From NCBI RefSeq assembly GCF_000331305.1, contig NZ_KB217483.1:1462302-1498068 (forward strand): DNA of 35,767 nucleotides, in the 5' to 3' direction. The notes beneath the pieces are model-generated. The model searched no databases and was not told the DNA's origin. It worked only from the letters and a program-made list of their open reading frames with translations. The stretch's first letter is position 1; the number at the start of each line of letters is the position of its first letter. The position numbers and the translations under genes are program-made. The DNA comes from Calothrix sp. PCC 7103 (lineage in GTDB: Bacteria > Cyanobacteriota > Cyanobacteriia > Cyanobacteriales > Nostocaceae). This document shows positions 8,344-18,000 of this stretch, one piece after another.

Positions 8344-11073
8344 TTAACTTCTGGGAACAGCAGCACATGTCAATGATGATTGTATAGAAGTACTAGAATT
8401 ATCTGCAATTAACTCAATTTTTCCTTGGGCATTGCGGTGCCAAGAAGTAGCTTGAACTAGAGTTCCTAGACTAGGTATTTGGGCAGTGACTGCTGTACTG
8501 TTTCGGTATGTAGAGATATCACGGATATCAGACCAAGTGCGCTCATTCCTTACTTCCTGATGGGGATTTTGTGGTATTCCTCCCCTTCCGGTTGCTACAA
8601 AACTACTACCTTGATTTGCAGAGCAACCTGTAGCTATTTTTTGTGATGGGTCGTTTACATTCTGTGGTAATTCTACTAAACCTGAATTTGGATCGACACC
8701 GATGTTATTGATTTGGACTGTACCGCTAACTCCAAACTGCGAACTAGCAGTAATATCACTTTCTTGTGTCAGTTGAGAACGGAATTTTAATCCCAAGATA
8801 CCTTGAGTAGTAATCTGAATATTTCCACCACTTCCTAGCACCGCATTGGCAACAATATCGCTATCTTCGTCAGGAAGAGCAATAATAGACCCAGCAGTAA
8901 TATCGATATTGCCTCCTGTTGAGGTATCGCTAGCATTGGTAGTAATATTGCTACCACGTCGTAACAAGAGGGTTTCGTTTACCTGGAGTCGAATATTACC
9001 TTCACTACCTCCCTTAACTTCTGAACGCAGACTACCTTTATTGTCGAGGAAAATGTTGTTGGCAGCAGCATTTAGATTGCCTGCATCCCCAGTTCCAGTA
9101 TTACTAACAGTAATTTCTCCCCTATCGCGAACGCGTAAGGTGTCAGATATCACATTTACTGTTCCAGCATTAAAGGTAGTTGTGGAAGACGCAGCGATTG
9201 CACTGGTTAGCTGACTACCATTAATTAGATTTTGAGAAGTTCCTTGCACATCAATATTTTTAACTTGTATATTAACGTCACCCGCACTTCCATTTCCTTG
9301 GGTTGACGAAATTAGCTGTCCACCATTGAAAATACGCAGACGTTCTGCTGCTAGGTTAATACTTCCGCCACTACCACCTGCATTTTTACCAATTGAAGCA
9401 GTGATTCCACTGATAATTTTGCTAAAGCTATCAATTACAGGGTCACTTACCTCCACTTCAGTTGCCCTAATATCGATATTACCAGCATCACCATTTCCAG
9501 CTACTGCACTAGAGACTGTACCACCATTGGAAAGTGCCAAACGTCCTGTATTAATAGTAATATTACCACCTTGACCATCTGCAAAAGGTTGAATCGAACT
9601 AATTACAGCACTAGTCATTCCAGCTGGTGTAAACCCATTAATTTCCAGACTCTCAGCAGATTGGATCGAGATGTTCCCAGACTTACCAGTCGTGATAAAC
9701 TCAAAACCAGGAAAGTTGAGACCGATAAGGTCAGTACTGATGCGACCTCCGTCAACCAAACGAACTCGATCTGCCTCAATACTAATATCGCCGCTATTAT
9801 TCCTGTTCCCACCAGTTACTAAGGTAGTAATAGCGCTAGGTTGAAAATTAGCAATACCAGTCAAAGGATCAGGAAATGGATTGTATCCACTAACTTCCAC
9901 ATCCTTGGCACGAATGGTAATATTTCCGGTACTAGCATCGTTGATTGCGGTAGGTGGTACAACAAAGAAATTAAAACCATAGTTGAGAGATTGTAACCAA
10001 GCTCCATTCGTAATTCGCAAGCGTTCAGTCTCGACTGTAATGTCTCCTGCCCTTGCCCCAGTACCAAATACACTAGTGAATAAACCGGGGGTCGCATAAT
10101 TCTCTGGAGCAGAAACTCCTAACAGGTCAACAAATTCTGTAGTTTTGACGGTGATACCTTGTCCTTGTCCAAACGCTCCCGTACCAGAACCAATTCCCGA
10201 ACCTTCCTGAAGTGTCAAACCTCGCCCACGAATGTTAATTGCTCCTCCATTAAAGCCACTAGTATCGATGAGAGAGGATTGTTTTAGGGAAATCGTTCCC
10301 CAATCAGCCAAAGCTGGACTTGTTAGTTGTAATCCTGTTTGATTATTCAAACCAACTTCTGCATTCCGCAATGCCCATAATTCAACTCTTCCGTCCGGGT
10401 TGGTAAGGCTGGCAGAGTTGATGTCAATTTCGCCACCTACCAATGCGACTGTTTGAGCTTTAAATATTTGGGAAGGACGAGAAAAGAAGTTAAGTGCTGG
10501 TGTTCCTTGGGCGCGAATACCTCCAGTATTGGCTCCTAGTTGCAATCCAATGGGGGTACTCATTGTTAACAAAGGAGCTGCTGTAGTGTCGTTTGCACTA
10601 AATTTGGAGCCATCTGCAAATTTGATACTTTCAGCAGTTGTCCCCACAAATGAGCCACCAATATTTAATTGGGCATTGGCGCCAAACATAATTCCACTAG
10701 GATTCAGCAAGAACAAACTTACGGGGTTGCTAGCATTAATAGTTTGAATTAATCCATCAATATTAGAAACGTTCCCACCCGTAACCCGGCTGAATATATT
10801 AGTAATATTTGATGTTTTACCTAAATCAAAGCTAGCAGAACCTCTCGTCGGGACAGAAAAATTACTAAAACTATGAAATAAATTACTGCCTTTTTCAATT
10901 CCATTAATAATAGTAAAATTATTACCATCTGAATTGACAATGGTGTTAGTAGTACCATCAGATATCACCTGAGCGTTCGCAGGTAATGGGATTGGAGAAA
11001 ATAATAAACTAGTTGTAATTGTCCCTATAAGTTTATTAAGTCTCCAAATTGTCGCCTTGCGAATAGTTCTCAT
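8344..11073 (-). CDS. Secreted filamentous haemagglutinin N-terminal (TPS) domain protein
   Basis: This 909-residue paralogue of the neighbouring gene starts MRTIRKATIWRLNKLIGTIT, with a basic N-region, a hydrophobic core and a PANA-Q cleavage site near residue 34. The TPS domain contains NNFTIING, NLFHSFSNFSVP, NIFSRVTG and NPSGI (about residues 124-128). A long passenger follows with GGNI, GNITI and LRI.NGG repeats typical of a right-handed beta-helix. The C-terminal block GCSANQGSSFVATGRGGIPQ, WSDIRDISTYRNSTAV and LVQATSWHRNAQGKIEL is nearly the same as in the flanking paralogues. It is 146 bp upstream of the next copy on the same strand; separate transcription or a long operon are both possible. 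Probable role: surface adhesin or S-layer-like protein, inferred from the family. Confidence 0.9.
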   Translation of the reverse strand: MRTIRKATIWRLNKLIGTITTSLLFSPIPLPANAQVISDGTTNTIVNSDGNNFTIINGIEKGSNLFHSFSNFSVPTRGSASFDLGKTSNITNIFSRVTGGNVSNIDGLIQTINASNPVSLFLLNPSGIMFGANAQLNIGGSFVGTTAESIKFADGSKFSANDTTAAPLLTMSTPIGLQLGANTGGIRAQGTPALNFFSRPSQIFKAQTVALVGGEIDINSASLTNPDGRVELWALRNAEVGLNNQTGLQLTSPALADWGTISLKQSSLIDTSGFNGGAINIRGRGLTLQEGSGIGSGTGAFGQGQGITVKTTEFVDLLGVSAPENYATPGLFTSVFGTGARAGDITVETERLRITNGAWLQSLNYGFNFFVVPPTAINDASTGNITIRAKDVEVSGYNPFPDPLTGIANFQPSAITTLVTGGNRNNSGDISIEADRVRLVDGGRISTDLIGLNFPGFEFITTGKSGNISIQSAESLEINGFTPAGMTSAVISSIQPFADGQGGNITINTGRLALSNGGTVSSAVAGNGDAGNIDIRATEVEVSDPVIDSFSKIISGITASIGKNAGGSGGSINLAAERLRIFNGGQLISSTQGNGSAGDVNIQVKNIDVQGTSQNLINGSQLTSAIAASSTTTFNAGTVNVISDTLRVRDRGEITVSNTGTGDAGNLNAAANNIFLDNKGSLRSEVKGGSEGNIRLQVNETLLLRRGSNITTNASDTSTGGNIDITAGSIIALPDEDSDIVANAVLGSGGNIQITTQGILGLKFRSQLTQESDITASSQFGVSGTVQINNIGVDPNSGLVELPQNVNDPSQKIATGCSANQGSSFVATGRGGIPQNPHQEVRNERTWSDIRDISTYRNSTAVTAQIPSLGTLVQATSWHRNAQGKIELIADNSSTSIQSSLTCAAVPRS

Positions 11074-11191
11074 AGCACCAATACTCTTTTAGTTGATGAT
11101 ATTATGGTTCCCTCAATAGTTTTATCTTTAACGCTAATCGAAAGTTTCAAATGTAAATTTTTATGTTCAAAAACTGAATTTAACTAGTAGT

Positions 11192-11345
11192 CTGTGTCAT
11201 TAAATTTGGTAGGTTACTTAGCAAAGGATACAACGGATGTAACGGATGATTTACTGGTTATAAAAAATTTTCCTATATAAAATCAACTATCCGTTACATC
11301 CGCTCATCATCCGTTGCCAAGCAACCCACTAAAACTATTGACACG
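11192..11345. repeat. About 155-bp imperfect palindromic element between haemagglutinin genes
   Basis: A perfect 14-bp inverted pair CGGATGTAACGGAT (11234-11247) and ATCCGTTACATCCG (11289-11302) lies inside a wider imperfect inverted repeat. The outer arms TGTGTCATTAAATTTGGTAG and, on the other strand, the related sequence beginning CGTGTCAATAGTTTTAGT match at most positions and continue through GGTTRCTTRGCAA. Within the arms, GGAT recurs at 9-10 bp spacing. It has the look of a MITE or a transcript-end hairpin; no open reading frame is inside. Confidence 0.55.
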
Positions 11346-11377
11346 AGATTAAAAAAGTATGTAGAATTTGAAGAAAT

Positions 11378-12763
11378 TTAACTCTTGATAACATCTGTAC
11401 AGGTTAATGCTTGCCGCATAGAAGCAGAAGATTTATTTGCAACTAGCTGAATTTTTCCTTGGGTGTTACGATGCCAAGAAGTAGCTTGAACAAGAGTTTC
11501 TGAAGATAAAGATATTTGAGCAGTTACCGAACCTGTTTTCCGGTAAGCAGAGATGTCGCGGATATCAGACCAGGTACGATTGTTCGCCACATGTTGATTT
11601 GGGTTTTGCGGTATCCCACCCCTTCCAGTTGCCACAAACCGACTACCTTGATTTGCAGAACAGCCACTGGCTATTTGCTGCGATGGGTCAGTTACATTCT
11701 CTGGCAATTCTACTAAACCAGAATTTGGATCAACACCGATGTTATTGATTTGAACTGTGCCACTAACATTGAATTGCGAACTAGCGGTAATGTCATTGGT
11801 AGGAACTTCTTTAGGATTGAGGAGATTGCTGTACTTTAGCCCAATGATTCCCTGAGTTGCAATCTGAATATTGCCACCTCGACCTTTGACTGCATTGGCA
11901 ATTATGTCACTGTTTTCTAAACCTGTAATGATTGGCGAATCGATCGTGATGTTGCCACCATTACCACTACCACCAGCTTCTGCACTAATGAAACTGTCGT
12001 GACGCATTAGTAATATATTCCGCAGTCGGAGGTCAATGTTGCCCCCTTCTCCCGCTGTTGTAGATGCCGAAATGCTTGCATTATTGTCGAGTTTAAGGGT
12101 ATTCGCATTAATCTGCAGAGTCCCAGCTGTACCAAAGCCAAGATTTTCGACAAAAACTGTTGCACCATCACTGATGTTAAGAACTGGGGTATTAATAGTG
12201 GTGTTACCAGAATTTGCCCTCGAAAGTTGAGCATATGAACCAACAGGACGGACAGCAGTTCCAATGTAGCTGGGGTTTAATGCATCTTTTATCCCACTCA
12301 CATCAATCGATTCAGAAGCATTAACAGTGAGTGAACCCGCATTTCCCAAAACTATGCTAGAAGCAGATACTCTACTACCAGTTTGAACTGATAGTTTTCG
12401 AGTATCGATCAGCAAGTTCCCTGCGTCACCAAATCCAAATGAGGCAGTAGACAAAAGACTAAAATAATTACCTGTTGGAGCTCCTGCGCTCGTTACCTGA
12501 ATTGTATCCGCCTTTACTGTAACATCGCCACCACTGCCAGAAGCATAAGGTCTTGCTGCCACATTGCCACCAGCTGAAATAAATAGGTTTTTGGTGGAGA
12601 TGGCAATATTTCCACCCTTCCCATTTCCATAGGAAGCAGCTACTATCTGGCTAACTGATCGAAAAGCCGAAGGATCACCAGCAGCAAAAGCATTTACCCC
12701 CGTCTCATAAGTATTTATGACAATATTGCCACCAGGCGCCGCACCAAAAGTACGGTCAGTAAA
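11378..12763 (-). pseudogene. Third haemagglutinin-domain paralogue, N-terminal half lost
   Basis: The frame is open from the stop at 11378 up to 12763, where an in-frame TGA (12764-12766) marks a break. The part present is the C-terminal passenger with GGNI/INAS repeats and the conserved tail GCSANQGSRFVATGRGGIPQ, TWSDIRDISAYRKTG and LVQATSWHRNTQGKIQL. Neither signal peptide nor TPS domain is present, and upstream codons stop matching at about 12765, next to a transposase-bearing region. The missing N-terminal part does not appear on the far side of that transposase, so this is a deletion rather than a simple insertion. The product could not be secreted by the TPS route. Confidence 0.8.
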
Positions 12764-12766
12764 TCA

Positions 12767-13163
12767 CAAACTTTTCAAAAACCCGAAAAACTGTAGCAAA
12801 GAATACAATTTATCCAATAATAATCTTAACTATCGATGGAAAATTAATTAGATTTACTTATAAATAATTTCTTCCATAATTAAACTCAAGAAAATTAACA
12901 GTATTTAAATACTATCAAAGCATATTGAATTAGAATGAAAGGTCTTGGCTTCACCAAGACCTTCAAAACGGCTCTCCGGAAACCGACAAGGGCAACTGAT
13001 TCACCGCTTTCTTTACGTTCCAATACGCTCCCGATTTTCTCCAAAACCAGGAACAGTATTGATTTACGCCTCTCTCGCTTGTAGTGAGTAAAACGTGCAT
13101 TATTAATAATTTAAATTTTTATCGTAATAGTTAATTATTCAGTTTTTAAGTAGTTAATTAATA
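12767..13163. other. Non-coding gap with a 10-bp-stem hairpin
   Basis: The stretch between the broken haemagglutinin gene and the ISH3-like transposase contains no convincing ORF. It has a perfect hairpin AAGGTCTTGG-CTTCA-CCAAGACCTT (12939-12963), which could end transcription arriving from the transposase on the minus strand, although no long U-tract follows. An 11-bp direct repeat TAGTGAGTAAA occurs at 13082-13092 and again at 14361-14371, bracketing the transposase gene. Confidence 0.5.
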
Positions 13164-14303
13164 TTAACTTGCGGGAATATAAACATTCCTTACAGTTCCA
13201 TATTTATCTTCAATCGTTTGCCTTAAAAAGGCTAGCATTTGTTTTAGCCCAAAGAAACTACTATAAATTAAACGCCTGCCTTTACGAGGCTGACTAATTT
13301 TAAACCAGAGCAGATATACCCATATATTAACTAAAATAAAAGATATGCCAACAAACAATAATCTCAATGCAGGTTTTTTATTATTCGTTCTAATTCGGCA
13401 AATATTTTTAAGTCTGTAGCTGCTTTCTATACCAAATCTTTTTCGATAATCTTGATGTATATAACTTAAATTAACCTTTGCTTTATAAACAACATAAGCA
13501 AAGTACTCCACTCCATATTTTTTTCTTTTACCTTTCCTGTATTTACAAACAATCCATAAATCAAAAGTTACATTATCATCTTTACTTCTACTCATTGTAT
13601 AAGTTGTCTTATAACTACTTTTTCCTTTTAGAAACTGTTTAATTCCTCCTGTTTTACCTCTTCTAATTGCTGGCATTATAAAAGGTACATCTAAAGCTTT
13701 TAACCATCGAATTACGGGAATATTAAAAAAGCCTCTATCTAAATAAAGAGTCTTAATTTTTATCTTTAACTTACTAACTTCTGCAAGCAAATAAGTTATA
13801 ATAGCGACGCTTGTATCAAACCAACGAACTCCTCTGATAGCTAGCGTAACTCTTTTATTTCTTGTCAATACATATACAGTTGCGTAAGCATAAAAGGAAC
13901 AAGTACCAGCTTTGGCTTCACTTCTATAAATATAATCTTTTTCTTGGCTATTTGGTTCACCATAATATGGAATTAGATTTAAATCAATCGCAATTCTATG
14001 CCGACCTTTTTTAATCCTTTGAGGAATTCGACTTTTTAAAGCTGAATTAACCTGTTGTTCTATTTGTTCAAATTCATTAATTTTATTCAAATGATACCTA
14101 ATATCATTTCCAGAAGGGCTTTGATTTAAAATTTTGCTTGTATTTTCAATGCTATCTCCAGTACTTGCCGCTCTCACTAAAATTTCAAATAGATTTTGTT
14201 TATTTGTCGCTCCTTGAGTTTCAATATTAAAATTTTCAGTTAAACAATTTATAACTTCATCTAATGTTTCTAAGTCTGTAAGAGCTAGTTGTTTTGCTGT
14301 CAT
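13164..14303 (-). CDS. DDE transposase, ISH3-like
   Basis: I choose the ATG at 14303 (MTAKQLALTDLETLDEVIN); a second ATG lies 9 nt upstream. The protein of about 379 residues has a helical N-terminal part with a likely DNA-binding region, then the catalytic Asp in RIAIDLNLIPYYG, a second Asp in KIKTLYLDRGFFNIPVIRWL, and the Glu in YRKRFGIESSYRLKN followed by RIRT. A hydrophobic helix (LRLLFVGISFILVNIWVYLL) is typical of the C-terminal part of this group. The frame is uninterrupted, so it may be functional. Clear terminal inverted repeats were not found; the 11-bp direct repeats at 13082 and 14361 would give a 1.27-kb unit. Assignment to ISH3 is from recall; DDE transposase is firm. Confidence 0.8.
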   Translation of the reverse strand: MTAKQLALTDLETLDEVINCLTENFNIETQGATNKQNLFEILVRAASTGDSIENTSKILNQSPSGNDIRYHLNKINEFEQIEQQVNSALKSRIPQRIKKGRHRIAIDLNLIPYYGEPNSQEKDYIYRSEAKAGTCSFYAYATVYVLTRNKRVTLAIRGVRWFDTSVAIITYLLAEVSKLKIKIKTLYLDRGFFNIPVIRWLKALDVPFIMPAIRRGKTGGIKQFLKGKSSYKTTYTMSRSKDDNVTFDLWIVCKYRKGKRKKYGVEYFAYVVYKAKVNLSYIHQDYRKRFGIESSYRLKNICRIRTNNKKPALRLLFVGISFILVNIWVYLLWFKISQPRKGRRLIYSSFFGLKQMLAFLRQTIEDKYGTVRNVYIPAS

Positions 14304-14412
14304 AAACGTCAAATGATAGATGGCAACCGTAATTTGATTAAAAGCAGATTATTTTTTGATTAGTGAGTAAAGTCTTGTTTGTTATCAAAAAACCTAAATA
14401 TAAGATTGAATA

Positions 14413-14841
14413 TTAATTCGCGTTCTTATTACGCGAATATTTTCGTTTTTTATTTCTTTCTTTTTCTTCATATAAGTCGAGCCAACCTTGCTTTATCGTA
14501 TTTATCATACGCTCAAGGGCATCAATTTTTGCACGTCGAGCTAAACATATAACAGCTTCATTGTATGGCGTACTACCAGGTTTTCCTAAGTGTTTGTATT
14601 TAGAAAACTTTGAAGAGTCCCCTTGCTCTGGAAAAACAGGTTCTTTGCATTGTAGTTTATAGTACCAGTAAATATCGCTCTTACCTTTTACTTGATAACG
14701 TAAAATCCAAGAGTCTGGTGGCGCCACTGAACCCGACTCAGCTATTTGTTTAATCTCACGTTCAAAGTTTGAAATTAATGCTGCTAGAATATCAGCACGC
14801 ATAATTATGTCTTCAGTAGAAGAAGATATTTTTTTTGACAT
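14413..14841 (-). CDS. Small conserved protein of unknown function framed by palindromes
   Basis: Likely start is the ATG at 14841 (MSKKISSSTEDIIMRADILA), because the upstream extension crosses a palindrome and contains no motif; this gives 142 residues. The N-terminal half is helical, the middle has SWILRYQVKGKSDIYWYYKL and KYKHLGKPGS, and the C-terminus is a long basic helix (AKIDALERMINTIKQGW ... KERNKKRKYSRNK). I do not recognise a named domain, but the KYKHLGKxGSxxY block resembles small proteins I recall as widespread in cyanobacteria. It is 109 bp upstream of the transposase on the same strand and might be an accessory of that element or a nucleic-acid-binding protein. Palindromes with the same TTCGCG/CGCGAA core lie at both ends. 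Confidence 0.6.
   Translation of the reverse strand: MSKKISSSTEDIIMRADILAALISNFEREIKQIAESGSVAPPDSWILRYQVKGKSDIYWYYKLQCKEPVFPEQGDSSKFSKYKHLGKPGSTPYNEAVICLARRAKIDALERMINTIKQGWLDLYEEKERNKKRKYSRNKNAN
14416..14438. repeat. TTCGCG hairpin at the 3' end of the small gene
   Basis: ATTCGCGT (14416-14423) and ACGCGAAT (14431-14438) form a perfect 8-bp stem around a 7-nt loop. It overlaps the last codons of the small gene and shares its core with the palindrome upstream of that gene. Confidence 0.6.
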
Positions 14842-14860
14842 TTTATAAAAATTAAGATTG

Positions 14861-14889
14861 TTTATTCGCGAACTTAATGCGCGAATAAA
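14861..14889. promoter_or_regulatory. Perfect 10-bp inverted repeat just upstream of the small gene
   Basis: TTTATTCGCG (14861-14870) and CGCGAATAAA (14880-14889) are exact reverse complements with a 9-nt spacer. The repeat starts 20 nt upstream of the chosen ATG (14841), a position suited to an operator or leader hairpin. Confidence 0.5.
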
Positions 14890-14950
14890 ACTAGAGTACT
14901 TTAAAAGCATCTCTAAAAGTTTCAAATTAAACAAAAAAATATTAATCTTC

Positions 14951-14974
14951 GTAAAAATAAATATTTATTTTTAC
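14951..14974. promoter_or_regulatory. Perfect 24-bp AT-rich palindrome
   Basis: GTAAAAATAAAT is followed directly by its exact reverse complement ATTTATTTTTAC. It lies 110 bp upstream of the small gene and 110 bp downstream of the large kinase stop, both on the minus strand, so it could be an operator for the former or part of the 3' end of the latter. Confidence 0.5.
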
Positions 14975-15083
14975 AAAAATTATAGTGATTGCTACCAAGT
15001 TACTATAAAGCTTCGATAGGCGCCTAAAACTAACATACACTGTTTAACCGTATAAGTTTAACTTATTGAACTTGTGTTTATTG

Positions 15084-18000
15084 CTACGTCACTATACGCA
15101 CGTTCATGACGCTTGAAAAAACTTTGCGATTTACTGACATTGGAATCTCGATTATAAATTGTGTACCCTGACCTAGAATTGAATTGCAACTCAATTTACC
15201 AGCGTGAGTTTCTTCGACAATTTGTCTTGCTATAGCCAACCCCAATCCCGTACCTTTGTTGACTGATTTGGTAGTAAATAAATGGTTAAATATTTTACTT
15301 TTAATTTCTTCAGGTATTCCCTGTGCATTATCAGAAATTGAGATTTTTACGTGATTATTTTCAATCAAAGTTTTTACTGTAATCATGTTAGGATTTGCTT
15401 TAATTTTTTCAAAAGTCTTGCCTGTATTAGCTTCTTCCAATGCATCAATTGCATTTGCCAAAATATTCATAAAAACCTGATTTAGTTGACCTGGATAACA
15501 TTCTATTTGGGGTAAATCACCGTACTCAGTTAAAATTTCAATAGCTGGGTGTTGTTCATTAGCTTTAAGGCGATGTTTAAGGATTAAAATTGTACTATCC
15601 AAACCGTCATGGATGTTAAATAATACTTTGTAATCTTTATCTGCACGAGAGAAAGTTCTTAAACTGGTACTGATATTTTTTAACCTGTCACATGCTATTA
15701 CCATTGCATCTATCATCTTCGGTAAGTCTTCTAAGCTATAATTTAAGTCGATTTCTTCGGCATGGTCTAGAATTTCATCACTTGGCTTAGGAAGGCTAAC
15801 TTGATATAGTTTTAGGTGTTCAGTAATATCAGCAAAAGTGGGTTTGGCTTGTTTGAGACTTGCAGCGATAAAACCTAAAGGATTATTCATTTCATGGGCG
15901 ACTCCGGCTACTAAATTACCTAGTGCTGACATTTTTTCGCTTTGGACAATTTGTAATTGTGCTTGTTGTAAATTTTGTAATGCTTCTTGAGCTTCTTGAT
16001 AGAGGCGTGCATTTTCTAAAGATATAGCAGCTTGCGAGGAAAGTAAGTTAATTACTTGTAAGCGTTCTTGGGTAAATACTCCCGATGTTACTTTATTTTC
16101 CAGATATAAAACACCTACTAAATGACCTTGCTTAATAATTGGCGTACATAATGCACTTTTTGGTTGATGTTGGAGCATATATTTGCCAATTATACCAGGA
16201 ATATTAGTTTGACAATTATCTACAACAACAGTGGCTTGGGTATTTTTGACGTAATTAATTATTTTACTGGGTATATATTCACAAGTATCAATAGATTCAC
16301 AAACAAGCATATTTTGGATATCATCTTCTAGTTTATACTCATGATTAATGAAAGTAATGGCTCGCACTTGCCAAAAATTATCTTGGGGAAGAATTAAGAC
16401 AGATTTTTTTGCACCAGAGTTTTCTAAGATAATTTTTGTTAGGTTAGTAATTAACTCATCTAATTCGATAGTGCTAGAAATGGCTTGAGCAGCCTTGAGA
16501 ACAGAAGTGAAATCAAGAACATCAGAAATATTGGTGCTGTCTGTGCTGTCAGTGTGAGTTGATCTAGAAGTGGAACTACGGGCGATAGTCGCAATAGTTT
16601 CGTCATGTTTGAGGTTGATTCGTCTTTGTTGCAGAATAGCTTTGAGAAGTTGGGGATAGCGTTTTTCTAAATCGTCGGTTTTGGCTTTTGCTCCCCAGCG
16701 TGCATAGCAATAGTAAGCTTCCTGCATATAGGTTTGAGCGATTTTTTCTTTACCCCATTGTAAATAGAATTTGGCTGCTAGTTCATTGCTGAGTGCTTCT
16801 TCTTGAATGTAGCCGTTTTCTTTGGCGCCAGAGATAGCGCGCTCGTAAAAGTCGATCACCTCGATTTTAGAATCCAAAACTCGATGAAGCTCTGCTTCAA
16901 CTAAGTAGAATTTATGTAATTGATTTGCTGGGGCATGAGAAGCCCATTTTCTCATTTTATCTTGATTATTAGTCACCCGTTCGAGAATTTTTTGTTGTTG
17001 TATTTCAGAAACTTGAGAATAAATAGCCAAATGTACAAGAGAATCATAGGTATGAAAAACTGGTATCAAAGACATTCCTGTGGCTGCACCTAAGTAGTTT
17101 TCTAGTCTGCCAGCAGTTGTGATTGCCTGATCGATTTGCCCAAATAAATAACACAGAACTAGTTTACTGACATTAAGGTAGCATAGTGCTGTTTGATTCC
17201 CCGCTTCTAGCAAAATTGGCAGATACTCTGCTTCATTAAAAGTATCTCCAGCAAAATGCCAAGCTTCAGGATAATTACTTAACAAATTTAATATAGCTTG
17301 TTGAAAAATTCCTCCCTGTTTAGACATTGTTTCTTGTCTGAGTTGAGAAAATTGCAAACAAATAGCAGCACCCTCTCGACTCAGGTCACTTAGTTCTTTG
17401 CCTGCAAACCAAGCGTGCATGAGGTAGAGAACTGCACAAATGCCACCCCATTCTAAATCTCCAACTTCCAAACCACTTTGGTATCCCTCTCGAAAATAAG
17501 TTAAGGTGTTAACAAGTGGTTCTTTCCAATGGGAAATACAGCAATTGACTTGTCCGTAGGTTCTGGCTTTGAGTTTTTTGGTATCGAGTTGTTCAAGTAA
17601 TAAAAGTGCTAATTGACCAAATTGATAGCCCGCTTCAATGTCTCCTGCCACCCCGCAGAGAATAATCCCACAACCGCAATAGCCATCAGGAGAGAATGAG
17701 CTATTGCCATATTGCAACGATAACTTCACTTGTTCAAGCATAATTAAGGGCAACAATGTCGGTGCAGCTACATAAGCAGAAGCCGTTACACTTGCGAGAA
17801 TTCCCATAATCGCTAACTGCTTAGGATCGGTCATCTGCGGTAAAGCAATCAACTCCAGCGGTTGTCTGCCAGCTAACAGCGATAGGGTTTCTCCCATTGC
17901 CTGTCTAATATCGTGTTCGTTAGGTTGTTCTGGAAAACTGGCACCTAACTGTTGCAAAATTTGCAAGGCAATTTCTATTGCCTCTGAAGGTTGAGCTTGC

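Noticed and set aside
11234-11302. GGAT-spaced repeats as a CRISPR array
   Set aside because: Units are too short, there are no uniform spacers, and no cas genes are present; the symmetry is that of a palindrome.
13082-14371. TAGTGAGTAAA direct repeats as a target duplication of the ISH3-like element
   Set aside because: Eleven bases is longer than I expect for this family and no inverted ends adjoin them; kept only as an observation.
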